DNA of 32,673 nt from Spirochaetales bacterium UBA4629 (GTDB lineage: Bacteria > Spirochaetota > Spirochaetia > Sphaerochaetales > Sphaerochaetaceae): the NCBI GenBank assembly GCA_002406055.1, contig DHMZ01000102.1, positions 4,159 through 36,831 of the forward strand, written 5' to 3'. The translations under genes were made by a program, and so were the position numbers. Under the pieces are notes generated by a model, which was not told the DNA's origin, searched no databases, and saw only the letters and a program-made list of their open reading frames with translations. This document shows positions 15,604 through 24,079 of the stretch, one piece after another (within the stretch, counting starts at the first letter, position 1; every line of letters begins with the position of its first letter).

Positions 15604-16151
15604 AGTCAATTTTTAAAACAGGTATTGTTTTGTTCCTTATTTGCGCTGTCTGTGCTTCTCTCTGTGCATGGGTTAATTCATTCACAGCGCCTGTTATCAA
15701 AGAAAATATGGAAAAGGCAAATAGGTTAGCACTTGAAAAGGTTAGTCAGGGGCTTACTATTGGTGAGACTAAAGCTGTAGAGAATAATGCTACTGTAAAG
15801 GAGATAACAGCTCTTTCTAAGGATGGCAGTGTTGTCGGCTATGTTCTTCTTCTTTCTGGAAAAGGCTATGGTGGCGATTTATCTATTATCGCATCTTACG
15901 ATAAAAAAGGAGCACTTCTAAAGGCTCAAATGACACAAGATAGTGAAACAGCAGGACTCGGAAAAAATGCAGAGAGTGAATGGTATATGGATCTCTTCTC
16001 TGGCATGGGCGACACTATTGCATTCCCTAGCGGAAAAAATGATTTAGGCGAAAAAGAGAAAGCTCTTGTAACAGGAGCATCCTTCACATTTAGAGCTGTT
16101 AGCGAGACGCTTAGAAATGGAAGCAACTATGTTAAGGAGATGGGACTATGA
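15600..16151 (+). CDS. rnfG: Electron transport complex subunit RnfG
   Basis: A 183-residue subunit with one N-terminal membrane helix (about residues 7-27) and an extracytoplasmic FMN-binding domain. It holds GYVLLLSGKGYGGDL and DSETAGLG, both typical of RnfG/NqrC. The flavinylation motif, normally Asp-x-x-Ser/Thr-Gly-Ala-Thr, reads Ala155-Leu-Val-Thr-Gly-Ala-Ser161: the acidic residue is lost and the acceptor would be Ser161. Ser may still be used, but this is atypical. No apbE (FMN transferase) gene is in the window. It overlaps rnfD and rnfE by 4 nt each. Confidence 0.9.
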   Translation: MKSIFKTGIVLFLICAVCASLCAWVNSFTAPVIKENMEKANRLALEKVSQGLTIGETKAVENNATVKEITALSKDGSVVGYVLLLSGKGYGGDLSIIASYDKKGALLKAQMTQDSETAGLGKNAESEWYMDLFSGMGDTIAFPSGKNDLGEKEKALVTGASFTFRAVSETLRNGSNYVKEMGL

Positions 16152-16786
16152 AGAAGAGAATAAATGAACTGACGAAGGGTATTTTTAAAGAAAACCCTAT
16201 CTTCATTATTATGCTTGGCATGTGTCCAACTCTTGCTGTATCGACACAAGTTTCCAATGCTATAGGAATGGGACTTGGTGTAATCTTTGTTTTAACAGGT
16301 TCTAATATATTTATTTCCGCTTTAAAGAAGGTTATTCCAGATTCAATAAGAATTCCTGCATACATCGTAATTATTGCTTCCTTTGTAACAATACTTGAGA
16401 TGGTAATGCATGCATATTTACCTGCTCTTTATGATGCACTTGGTATATATCTATCACTCATTGTTGTTAACTGTATAATCCTTGGTAGAGCAGAGGCATT
16501 TGCTAGCAAAAATACAGTTCTAGACAGTGCTTTAGATGGAATAGGCATGGGCTTAGGCTTTACCCTTGGCTTAACATTCATTGCTCTTATAAGAGAGGTT
16601 ATTGGTAATGGAACAATAACTCTATTTCAGATTGGCTCTTGGGATGGCGTAATAAGAATCCCTGTTTTGTCTTCATCTCCAATGCGTGTTATAGCGCTTT
16701 CTTCTGGAGCTCTTCTTGTTATGGGTTACTTAAAAGCATTCTTTATTTGGAAGAGTAGCAAAAATGAAAGAAAGGAGGAGAAATAA
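16148..16786 (+). CDS. rnfE: Electron transport complex subunit RnfE
   Basis: A 212-residue polytopic membrane protein of the RnfA/RnfE family, paired with RnfA in the ion-translocating core. Hallmarks are FKENPIFIIMLGMCPTLAVST, with the Cys that binds the intramembrane 2Fe-2S centre in homologues, and LYDALGIYLSLIVVNCIILGRAEAFASKN, with the second Cys of that site. Six hydrophobic helices are visible. The start overlaps the rnfG stop as ATGA; the stop shares one base with the rnfA ATG. Confidence 0.93.
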   Translation: MKKRINELTKGIFKENPIFIIMLGMCPTLAVSTQVSNAIGMGLGVIFVLTGSNIFISALKKVIPDSIRIPAYIVIIASFVTILEMVMHAYLPALYDALGIYLSLIVVNCIILGRAEAFASKNTVLDSALDGIGMGLGFTLGLTFIALIREVIGNGTITLFQIGSWDGVIRIPVLSSSPMRVIALSSGALLVMGYLKAFFIWKSSKNERKEEK

Positions 16787-17379
16787 TGAGTTACCTTGGA
16801 ATTATTGTTGCATATATCTTTGTTAACAACTTTATTCTTGTTAAGTTTATGGGGCTTTGTCCTTTCATTGGTGTTAGTAAGAATAGCTCCTCTGCACTTG
16901 GAATGGGAATTGCTGTAACATTTGTTACAAGCGTTACAAGTGTAGCGACATGGGCTGTCTACTATGGCTTACTTGTTCCATTTGGACTTGAATATATGAA
17001 GACAATTGCCTTCATTCTTGTTATAGCAGCGCTTGTTCAGCTTGTAGAAATGGTCATAAGGAAATTCAGTCCATCGCTATATAATGCACTTGGAATTTAC
17101 CTTCCTCTCATTACAACAAACTGTGCAGTATTAGGTATATGTATTATAAACATTGACCAGGGACATAATCTCCTAGAGTCTTTCCTTGCCGGCCTTGCTG
17201 CTGGACTTGGTTTTACACTTGCTATTGTTTTAATGTCAAACATCAGAGAAAGATTATCAATGACGCCTGTAAGAAAGTATTTTAAAGGTGTACCTATTAC
17301 ATTTATCTCTGCTTCCATTATGGCTCTTGCATTTATGGCCTTTGATTCAACTTTGTTGACCAATCTAAAACTAGCTTAA
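16786..17379 (+). CDS. rnfA: Electron transport complex subunit RnfA
   Basis: A 197-residue, six-helix membrane protein homologous to RnfE in inverted topology. FVNNFILVKFMGLCPFIGVSK and YNALGIYLPLITTNCAVLG are the conserved half-motifs; their Cys residues would coordinate the shared membrane 2Fe-2S cluster with RnfE. AAAGGAGGAG in the rnfE tail provides its SD. The gap to rnfB is 12 nt. Confidence 0.94.
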   Translation: MSYLGIIVAYIFVNNFILVKFMGLCPFIGVSKNSSSALGMGIAVTFVTSVTSVATWAVYYGLLVPFGLEYMKTIAFILVIAALVQLVEMVIRKFSPSLYNALGIYLPLITTNCAVLGICIINIDQGHNLLESFLAGLAAGLGFTLAIVLMSNIRERLSMTPVRKYFKGVPITFISASIMALAFMAFDSTLLTNLKLA

Positions 17380-17391
17380 GGGAGGAAGAGA

Positions 17392-18183
17392 ATGGCTATT
17401 TTATATGCATTTCTAATATTGTCCATTTTGGGCCTAGCATTGGGTATTGGTCTCTCTTTTGCAGAAAAGAAGTTAGCAGTAGAAAAGGATGAGAAGCTAG
17501 TTGCTCTCGAAGAAATCATGCCAGGAGCAAATTGCGGCGGTTGTGGTTTTGCTGGATGCTCAGCATATGCTGAGGCTGTTGCTAAAGCGGAAGCTCTTCC
17601 AGGACTCTGTCAGCCTGGTGGAGATGCACTAGCAAAGAAGATGAGCCAAATAGTTGGAGTTGACGCTGTGAAAGAAGAGAGGAAAGTTGCTTTTGTTATG
17701 TGTGATGGCGACAAAGATTCTACTCTTGATAGCTTTTCTTACGATGGAACTCAAGATTGCAACGCAGCAGCTCTTCTTTTTGGTGGTCCTTTAGAGTGTA
17801 AGTATGGATGCTTACGCCTTGGTTCTTGTATTTCAGTTTGTCCAACTGGTGCTATTGGAAGAGACGAAAAAGGATCAATTAAAGTTGATAGAGAAAAATG
17901 TATCGGGTGTGGTGCTTGCACACGAGTATGTCCTAAGGGTACTATTGTGCTTATCCCATACAGTGCAGAATATGTAGTAGCATGCTCTAATCACGATAGT
18001 GGTGCGAAAGCAAAAAAAGTTTGCTCTCATGCTTGTATTGGGTGCAAAATATGTGAAGTTAAGGTTGAGTCTTCTCCATTTAGTGTTGAAGCGTTCTTAT
18101 CGAAAAACGACTACACTAAAGATCAGACGAATGCCCATGAGGCCTGTGAAAAGTGTCCTCAGAAGTGCATAGTTAAATTGTAG
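17392..18183 (+). CDS. rnfB: Electron transport complex subunit RnfB (ferredoxin-like)
   Basis: A 263-residue subunit that accepts electrons from ferredoxin. One N-terminal helix (about 3-22) is followed by the Fes 4Fe-4S domain with Cys48, 51, 56 and 73, then a two-cluster ferredoxin module. In that module CKYGCLRLGSCISVCP supplies Cys136/140/146/150, and CIGCGACTRVCP supplies Cys160/163/166/170. The C-terminal region, a second ferredoxin module in longer RnfB proteins, looks decayed: CIGCKIC (205-211) lacks the following Cys-Pro, and the end has only CEKCPQKC. GGGAGG precedes the ATG. It closes the rnfCDGEAB operon; the GH57-like gene follows after 21 nt. Confidence 0.93.
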   Translation: MAILYAFLILSILGLALGIGLSFAEKKLAVEKDEKLVALEEIMPGANCGGCGFAGCSAYAEAVAKAEALPGLCQPGGDALAKKMSQIVGVDAVKEERKVAFVMCDGDKDSTLDSFSYDGTQDCNAAALLFGGPLECKYGCLRLGSCISVCPTGAIGRDEKGSIKVDREKCIGCGACTRVCPKGTIVLIPYSAEYVVACSNHDSGAKAKKVCSHACIGCKICEVKVESSPFSVEAFLSKNDYTKDQTNAHEACEKCPQKCIVKL

Positions 18184-18204
18184 GAGAGACTAGAGGAGAT
18201 ATAA

Positions 18205-20016
18205 ATGAAGGTTCAGTTAGGTCTATATACAACGCTCTACGCTGCGCCTTCATTTCTTTTTGATAAGACATTGACTCTTGTCTATGAGCCAATGCTTGCT
18301 TATCTGTACAATAAACCAGGTCAGCATATAGCGCTTTATCAATCTTCACAGATGATGAAGCACATTCAGCGTGAGAGACAAGAGTATAAAGCTTTAATAG
18401 CGACACTCTCTAAGCGTGGTGATATAGAGATGCTTTCTGGCTCTTGGTCCCAAACGCTTCTCTCACTCCTTCCTCCCAAAGATAGAGTCTCTCAGATAGA
18501 GCGATTAACAAGTTTTATTAGACATGAGTATGGCGTTTTGCCTCTTTCTGCTTTCTTTTTTGGCGAGGTATGGCAGCCAAATTACATTTCATCGCTAAAG
18601 AATGCGGGGCTAGATAATGTTGTTATTTCAACATATCTTCCATATTCTGCAGAAAGGGAAGATAAGCCATTTGTTATGAATGAGCTTGGCAAAAAAGAAA
18701 ACATTCTTCCATTCTCTGATGAGGCTTCTCTTGCTGTTAAAGAGTATAGTGAAGCTCTTATTGATTATGATACACTACGCAGTAGGCTTTTAGCCTTACT
18801 AGATAAGAAAGATGATTTTCTCTTTATCTTTTTAAATATCGACCAGCTTGTTTTGGGTGCTTCAAGAGAAGCAAAGGGCAACAAGCCTGGTTTTCTTATT
18901 AGCGATATCCTTGATAGAGTTAATTCTTCTTCTATCTCATCTATTACTCCTAAAAGAAGTGGGTATTTACCTTCTGCCTGGTATGGTCGTGATAGCGTAA
19001 GCTATGGGCTATACTCATTTAATACGCTATTTGTACACAATGAAAATTTCCGTTATCTATACAATAGGTACATAACTCTTGCGGAAAGTACTCAAACTAG
19101 AAATAACCGCTTTTTAAAGAAAGATGTTGCAACAGCATTATTTAATGTTGCACTAGGTAATTTATTTATTCACGATAGTGAACTTTCTCCCTTAAGGTAC
19201 ACAACAAGAAGAAACTTCTGGAGATCGATAATCGAAGCAGAAAACTGCTTCTGGCAATATACAGATGGTCCTAGCTTTAAAGAGTATGACTTTGAAGAGA
19301 TTTCTCGAAGCGATATGGTTATGGCAAACAAAACATATAGTGTTGTGCTATCACCTAAAGGAGCTTCCTCTCCTGAATTTGATTCTCTTCTTTTAGGCAT
19401 TAATTTCTTTGATACTCGCGTGCCTTTTAATAACAGCATTAAACATAGCCTAAATAAGTCATTTACGGACGTTATTAAAGTAGAGAAAACAGAATATGAC
19501 ACATCATCTCTCTTCTTTACAGCAGAGCCTATAGATAAGAAAAGAACAGAAATTCTCTTTTCTTTGGAAGATGATAGTTCTCTTCCTTTTCTAATCACTA
19601 AGCGCTATAAACTAAGATCTAACACATTTATTTTGGATTCAACTATTACAAATAAAAACAAGAAGATTAAGGGGCGATACGAGCTATCACTATACTTATC
19701 AGCACCAGACTCAGTAATTGTTGGACCTGAGCAGAGAATGGATATAGTAACAAAGGGCTTTGTTGAATCTAAGACTGTTAAGTATGGGTCGCGTCTTGAC
19801 GATAGCTACTTAACTATTACGTCAACAAAGAACTTTACGCTTACAGAAGAGAGCAACAAAGAAAAACACCAAACAGCCCTTGGCGAAGAAGAATTTACCC
19901 TCTATAAGAAGATAACATTCTCTTTTCCTCTTGAAGTTGAAGAGGATGAGTCTGTAACCTATAGATTAGTATTAAGAGCATCCTCGAGTAAGAAGGATGG
20001 AGAAAAAGTTGATTAA
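18205..20016 (+). CDS. GH57-like protein, probably catalytically impaired
   Basis: A 603-residue protein with the layout of a GH57 4-alpha-glucanotransferase/alpha-amylase: an N-terminal (beta/alpha)7-like domain, a helical middle (GYLPSAWYGRDS ... RNNRFLKKDVATALFN) and a C-terminal beta-sandwich from about residue 370. Recognisable family segments are IEMLSGSWSQTLLSLLPPKDRVSQIERL and FGEVWQPNYISSLKNAGL. Against remembered family consensus, the His-Gln-Pro motif near the N-terminus is replaced by LYTTLYAAP. In the nucleophile motif (W-L-x-E-R-V-W-E-P) the aligned Glu position is Gly, with a Glu one residue later. It may bind polysaccharide rather than cleave it, or be an atypical enzyme. GAGGAG lies about 8 nt before the ATG. 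Confidence 0.75.
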   Translation: MKVQLGLYTTLYAAPSFLFDKTLTLVYEPMLAYLYNKPGQHIALYQSSQMMKHIQRERQEYKALIATLSKRGDIEMLSGSWSQTLLSLLPPKDRVSQIERLTSFIRHEYGVLPLSAFFFGEVWQPNYISSLKNAGLDNVVISTYLPYSAEREDKPFVMNELGKKENILPFSDEASLAVKEYSEALIDYDTLRSRLLALLDKKDDFLFIFLNIDQLVLGASREAKGNKPGFLISDILDRVNSSSISSITPKRSGYLPSAWYGRDSVSYGLYSFNTLFVHNENFRYLYNRYITLAESTQTRNNRFLKKDVATALFNVALGNLFIHDSELSPLRYTTRRNFWRSIIEAENCFWQYTDGPSFKEYDFEEISRSDMVMANKTYSVVLSPKGASSPEFDSLLLGINFFDTRVPFNNSIKHSLNKSFTDVIKVEKTEYDTSSLFFTAEPIDKKRTEILFSLEDDSSLPFLITKRYKLRSNTFILDSTITNKNKKIKGRYELSLYLSAPDSVIVGPEQRMDIVTKGFVESKTVKYGSRLDDSYLTITSTKNFTLTEESNKEKHQTALGEEEFTLYKKITFSFPLEVEEDESVTYRLVLRASSSKKDGEKVD

Positions 20017-20028
20017 GGAGAAAAAGAA

Positions 20029-21127
20029 ATGTTTATAGAAAACAAAGCAAGATTTGAAGATATCAAAGTGGAAGCCTACAATGTATGGAGGCGTCTTTGA
20101 AGCGGCTAAGACAGAAGATAAAATAAAAGCTTTAGAGGAAGAAACAGCAAAGCCAGATTTCTGGAACGACAGAGAGAAAGCTGAAAAGACATTCCAAGAA
20201 CTAAACTCTCTAAAAGATAGTTATTATCCATGGAAAAATCTCATTAAGGAGATTGATGATTTATCTGAACTAATTGAGCTATACAAGAGTGAAGAAGATG
20301 AAGATCTTCGCTTAGAGTTACAGAAGCAAATTGATGATATAGACAATGCCTTTAAGCCTTTAAAGGTAAAGACTCTGCTTGATGGCAAGTTTGATAAGAA
20401 CAATCTCTATTTATCTGTACATGCAGGTGCTGGTGGAACAGAGGCTAGTGATTGGGCAAGTATGCTCATGAGAATGTATATGCGTTGGACAGAACGCCAT
20501 GGCTTTAAGTGTGAAGTTTTGGATATAGAAGAGAATGAAGGCGGTATTAAGTCTGTCACAATGAAGGTCTCTGGAGACTATGCTTTTGGCTATTTAAAAG
20601 GAGAGGCTGGCGTACATAGACTTGTCAGAATTTCACCTTTTGATGCTGCAAAAAGGAGACATACATCTTTTGCTAGTGTCTACGCTTCTGCTGAAGTTGA
20701 TGATGATATTGAGATAGATATTAAACCTGAAGACTATCGACTCGATACATATAGAGCTGGTGGTGCAGGTGGACAGCATGTCAACAAAACAGACTCAGCC
20801 GTAAGAATCACGCACTATGCTACAGGTATTGTTGTTCAGTGCCAAAACGAACGAAGCCAGTACATGAATAAAGATGTTGCTTTTAAGATGCTTAGGGCTA
20901 AGCTTTATGAGTATTACCAAAAGGAGAAAGAGAAGGAGAAGGAAGCTAATGCTATTGCTAAGCAAGATATAGCTTGGGGTAGCCAGATTAGATCTTATAT
21001 CTTCCAACCATATACTCTAGTTAAAGACCATCGTACAAATTACAGCACAGGCAACATCTCAGCTGTCATGGATGGAGAAATTGATGATTTCATTGAAAGT
21101 TATCTCCACTTTATCAAAGAAAGTTAA
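20029..21127 (+). CDS. prfB: Peptide chain release factor 2 (programmed +1 frameshift)
   Basis: RF2 terminates translation at UGA and UAA. Translation begins at ATG 20029 (AAGGAG 8 nt upstream), runs 23 codons to CTT at 20095-20097, meets in-frame TGA 20098-20100, and resumes in the +1 frame at GAA 20099. The total is 365 residues, the same as E. coli RF2. The main frame carries the SPF stop-recognition tripeptide (RISPFD, Ser192-Phe194) and the catalytic GGQ (AGGAGGQHVNK, 237-239). A gene model starting at ATG 20054 would miss the true N-terminus. The 3' end overlaps the downstream PEGA gene by 44 nt. Confidence 0.95.
20086..20100 (+). promoter_or_regulatory. RF2 autoregulatory +1 frameshift site
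   Basis: TGGAGG, a 3-nt spacer (CGT), the slippery CTT, then TGA followed by A. The internal SD-like hexamer and 3-nt spacer match the classical prfB site. Low RF2 lets the ribosome slip CUU to UUU and bypass the stop. Confidence 0.93.
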
Positions 21128-22310
21128 AATAGCTACTTTTTTTATTTTTATTTTAATGCTCTCGACATCTTTATATGCTGCCGAGAGCTTTCGTATCTCA
21201 ATTACTGGAGATAACAGCGACTACTGTGAGCTTGTTTCGTCTGTTGTTTCATCATTTACCTCTCTTTCTTCTGATTGGGCTAAGGCGAAAAGAGAAGAGA
21301 GAAGGGCAAAGGATGAGTTTATTTCTTTAAGCAAAAGAAAAACAGAAATGAGCCAAAAAGAGATTTTTACTGAAATAAAAACAGAAGAGAAAAAGGATGA
21401 AGACGAAGTCTTGTCTCTTGAAATTGCCACTGTTGATTTCTCTGTATATTCGTCATTTTTGAGAGCATTAGATAGTACAGCTTATTACTACTTAAAGAGC
21501 ACAAATAATTTAGATGCGATTATTCATGTATGCAGTGAAAGCCAAAATGGATTAGAAAAAATCAATTTGATTATTGATGGCGCTATCCTTTACTCATCTT
21601 GGTATTCAAAAGAAACAGAAAGAAATGAAAAGGATTCTCTCTATTCATTCTTTGCCTCTCTCTTTCTTTCCCCTGATTATTCTTTGTATAGCCTAGAGGT
21701 ATATCCATCAGATGCAACAATTCTTTTAGATAACTCGCCATTAGAGGGAGATGGAGAGCATTTAATAATGAAAAATGGTGAGCATACATTTACTCTCTCT
21801 TCATATGGATATGATAACCTTGTTTATACAGCATCATTCTACGGCGAAGACGAAAGAATAGAATTAACAATGACAGAAAGTGAGCCATTTAGTCTCTTTG
21901 TTTCTACTATTCCATATGATGCGGAATTATTTGTAAATGGTATTAAGAGTGAAAGCAAAACTTTAGATAATCTCTATACTCCATTTGTTTTGTCATCTAC
22001 TAGAGATGGTTTTCTTTCTCTATCTTACCAAGAAAAAGAGAAAGAAAATCATATTACTCTTACGCTTCCTCCTCTGTGGACAGACAGCGCAAATTTAATG
22101 GAAGAGAAAAAAGGTGACTTTTATAAGAACTTGTTTTATCTTCTTCTCTCTTTTGGTGGTTATACAGCATCTAGCAGTATATCAAACTTATATTCACCAA
22201 CAATTGGAAAGGTGACACAGGTTGTTTTTACTGGTCTTTCTTTTGTATCATTAATTAATCTAATTCAAAGTGCATACGACTACTATAATAGTTCTAGAAT
22301 AGGATTATAA
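21084..22310 (+). CDS. Exported PEGA-domain envelope protein
   Basis: A 408-residue protein. The N-terminus has a Lys-rich n-region, hydrophobic IATFFIFILMLSTS and a likely signal-peptidase site after SLYA. A Lys/Glu-rich coiled-coil-like segment follows. Two PEGA-like beta repeats come next (YSLEVYPSDATILLDNSPL and FSLFVSTIPYDAELFVNG), then a C-terminal hydrophobic stretch (YLLLSFGGYTASSSI ... VVFTGLSFVSLINLI) that may anchor it. PEGA domains are surface beta-sandwiches common in spirochaetes; binding of cell wall or polysaccharide is presumed by family. ATG 21084 is used (GGAG 6 nt upstream); ATG 21072 has no SD. It lies between prfB and ftsY and is co-directional with both. Confidence 0.7.
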   Translation: MISLKVISTLSKKVKIATFFIFILMLSTSLYAAESFRISITGDNSDYCELVSSVVSSFTSLSSDWAKAKREERRAKDEFISLSKRKTEMSQKEIFTEIKTEEKKDEDEVLSLEIATVDFSVYSSFLRALDSTAYYYLKSTNNLDAIIHVCSESQNGLEKINLIIDGAILYSSWYSKETERNEKDSLYSFFASLFLSPDYSLYSLEVYPSDATILLDNSPLEGDGEHLIMKNGEHTFTLSSYGYDNLVYTASFYGEDERIELTMTESEPFSLFVSTIPYDAELFVNGIKSESKTLDNLYTPFVLSSTRDGFLSLSYQEKEKENHITLTLPPLWTDSANLMEEKKGDFYKNLFYLLLSFGGYTASSSISNLYSPTIGKVTQVVFTGLSFVSLINLIQSAYDYYNSSRIGL

Positions 22311-22325
22311 ATAAAGGAATAAAAA

Positions 22326-23204
22326 ATGGGTCTTTTTTCAAAATTTAGTGCAAAAATAAAGAGTATTTTTACCTCAAAGAAGATAGATGAAGAATTCTTT
22401 GAAAATCTAGAAGATACATTAATTGAAGGGGATTTGGGTTCTAGATTAACAGATGAAATTATTACAGAACTAAGAAAAGAAGCTAAAGCAAAGTCGATAG
22501 ATAACTCTAGAGATTTACAGCTTTTGATGAGAGATATTCTTTCTAAGTATATTAATGCCTATCCATATGAGCTTAATGATGGCTTAAATGTCTTTATGAT
22601 CTTAGGAGTAAACGGAGTAGGAAAGACAACAAGTATTGCTAAGATGGCATCTTTTTACACTAAAGAAAATAAGAAAGTGCTTCTTGCTGCTGCCGATACA
22701 TTCCGTGCTGCTGCTGTTGATCAGCTTGATATACATGCCGAACGTTTGAATATGAGAATTGTAAAACAAAAGACAGGTTCCGATCCAGGCGCTGTTGTTT
22801 TTGATGCACTTACATCTGCAATTGCACAAAAAGATGACTTAGTTCTTGTTGATACTGCTGGAAGAATGCATAACAAAGAGAACTTAATGAGAGAACTTCA
22901 GAAGATTGATAAGGTTGTAAAAGGAAGAGGCGTTAAAGAAGAGAACTATAAGAAGTTTCTCGTCCTTGACGCAACAACTGGCCAGAATGGACTAAGCCAG
23001 GCTCTCTTGTTTAACCAGGCAGTTAAGCTAGATGGCATTATCCTAACTAAGTACGATTCTGCAGCAAAAGGCGGTGCTCTTGTTCAAATTGGAAAGACGC
23101 TTTCTCTTCCTGTTCTCTTTGTAGGAACTGGTGAAAAATACACAGATCTTCATCCTTTTGATAAAGAAGAGTATCTTGATGCCCTTATAGGGTTGGAGGA
23201 TTAG
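22326..23204 (+). CDS. ftsY: Signal recognition particle receptor FtsY
   Basis: The SRP-receptor GTPase that docks ribosome-SRP complexes at the membrane. It is 292 residues, consisting of the N and G domains without the long acidic A domain of E. coli FtsY. Motifs are G1 GVNGVGKTTSIAKMA, the DTFRAAAVDQL insertion-box region, G3 DTAGRMHNKENLM, G4 TKYD and the closing GGALVQIGKTLSLPVLFVGTGE. AAAGGAA lies about 7 nt before the ATG. It is embedded among exported and membrane proteins; a TTG-started gene follows after 2 nt. Confidence 0.95.
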   Translation: MGLFSKFSAKIKSIFTSKKIDEEFFENLEDTLIEGDLGSRLTDEIITELRKEAKAKSIDNSRDLQLLMRDILSKYINAYPYELNDGLNVFMILGVNGVGKTTSIAKMASFYTKENKKVLLAAADTFRAAAVDQLDIHAERLNMRIVKQKTGSDPGAVVFDALTSAIAQKDDLVLVDTAGRMHNKENLMRELQKIDKVVKGRGVKEENYKKFLVLDATTGQNGLSQALLFNQAVKLDGIILTKYDSAAKGGALVQIGKTLSLPVLFVGTGEKYTDLHPFDKEEYLDALIGLED

Positions 23205-23206
23205 TC

Positions 23207-24079
23207 TTGAAAAGAGTTCTTCTTACTCTTCTTTTTTCTTTTTTTATCTTGCCTATTTTCGCTACATACTATGTATCATCTCCAATAGCTCTAAAGCTTG
23301 GTGTTACAGATAGTGCAAATGGTAGTGAGTGGGTACTATCTACTAACGGAAACAACGAGACGCTATACCATAATGGCCAAGTTGTCTCTTCAAAGGTTGA
23401 AGAAGAAAACAAAACAATAAAAAGAAAAGGTGAGAGAGAGGAAACTCTTATATACAATAGTGACGGAAATATAGAGAGAAAAATTATTAAAGAGGGTGGA
23501 AACACTAAGGAGTATAATTATCTATATTCTTCTTCTCGTCTTATTGGTTATAACTATTCGGAAAATGGGCTTCTTATAGAGAAAGTTGAGTATGTAACAA
23601 CATCGAACGGCAGATTGTTGTATTACACCGATAAAGATGGAGGCGTTTATTTAACAGATAGCTACTACGTATATGATAGTGATGAACGAGAATCTGTCTA
23701 CACAGGTGTAAAGAAAGAAGAAGATTATATAACAATTGAAAATAGCGATGGTGGATATACAGAAAAAACAGACATTTCATCTAAGCGCTATAATAGTTTG
23801 GGCCGGCTTGTTGAAGAAATAAATGATGGTCTCTTTACACTTTATTCTTATAACGAAGATGGGAGCTTAAAGGAAAAGAGAGAAGAAAAAGAGGACGGAA
23901 TCTACATCTATCGTGATAACAAAACAATATTTTATACAAGAGATGGCGTTTTAATAAGCGAAAGAGAAGAAAATAGCGATGGTACATTTGTAGAAATTAG
24001 ATATATCGATAATGTTCCACGTTATCGCTTTATATATGATCTAGATGGAAAGCGAATAAAGGAGGCATATTCTTTATGA
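23207..24079 (+). CDS. Exported YD/RHS-like repeat protein
   Basis: A 290-residue protein with a clear signal peptide (MKRVLLTLLFSFFILPIFA, cleavage about 19). The rest is tandem beta-hairpin repeats of the form 'YNSDGNIERKI', 'YNSLGRLVEEI', 'YNEDGSLKEKREE' and 'YDLDGKRIKEAY', the YD-repeat pattern seen in RHS-like proteins and in many spirochaete envelope proteins. The start is TTG with GGAGGA 6 nt upstream, inside the ftsY stop region. The 3' end overlaps the first Lol-like permease by 4 nt (ATGA), so translational coupling links it to that transporter. It may be a periplasmic partner of the transporter; the function is otherwise unknown. Confidence 0.7.
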   Translation: MKRVLLTLLFSFFILPIFATYYVSSPIALKLGVTDSANGSEWVLSTNGNNETLYHNGQVVSSKVEEENKTIKRKGEREETLIYNSDGNIERKIIKEGGNTKEYNYLYSSSRLIGYNYSENGLLIEKVEYVTTSNGRLLYYTDKDGGVYLTDSYYVYDSDERESVYTGVKKEEDYITIENSDGGYTEKTDISSKRYNSLGRLVEEINDGLFTLYSYNEDGSLKEKREEKEDGIYIYRDNKTIFYTRDGVLISEREENSDGTFVEIRYIDNVPRYRFIYDLDGKRIKEAYSL

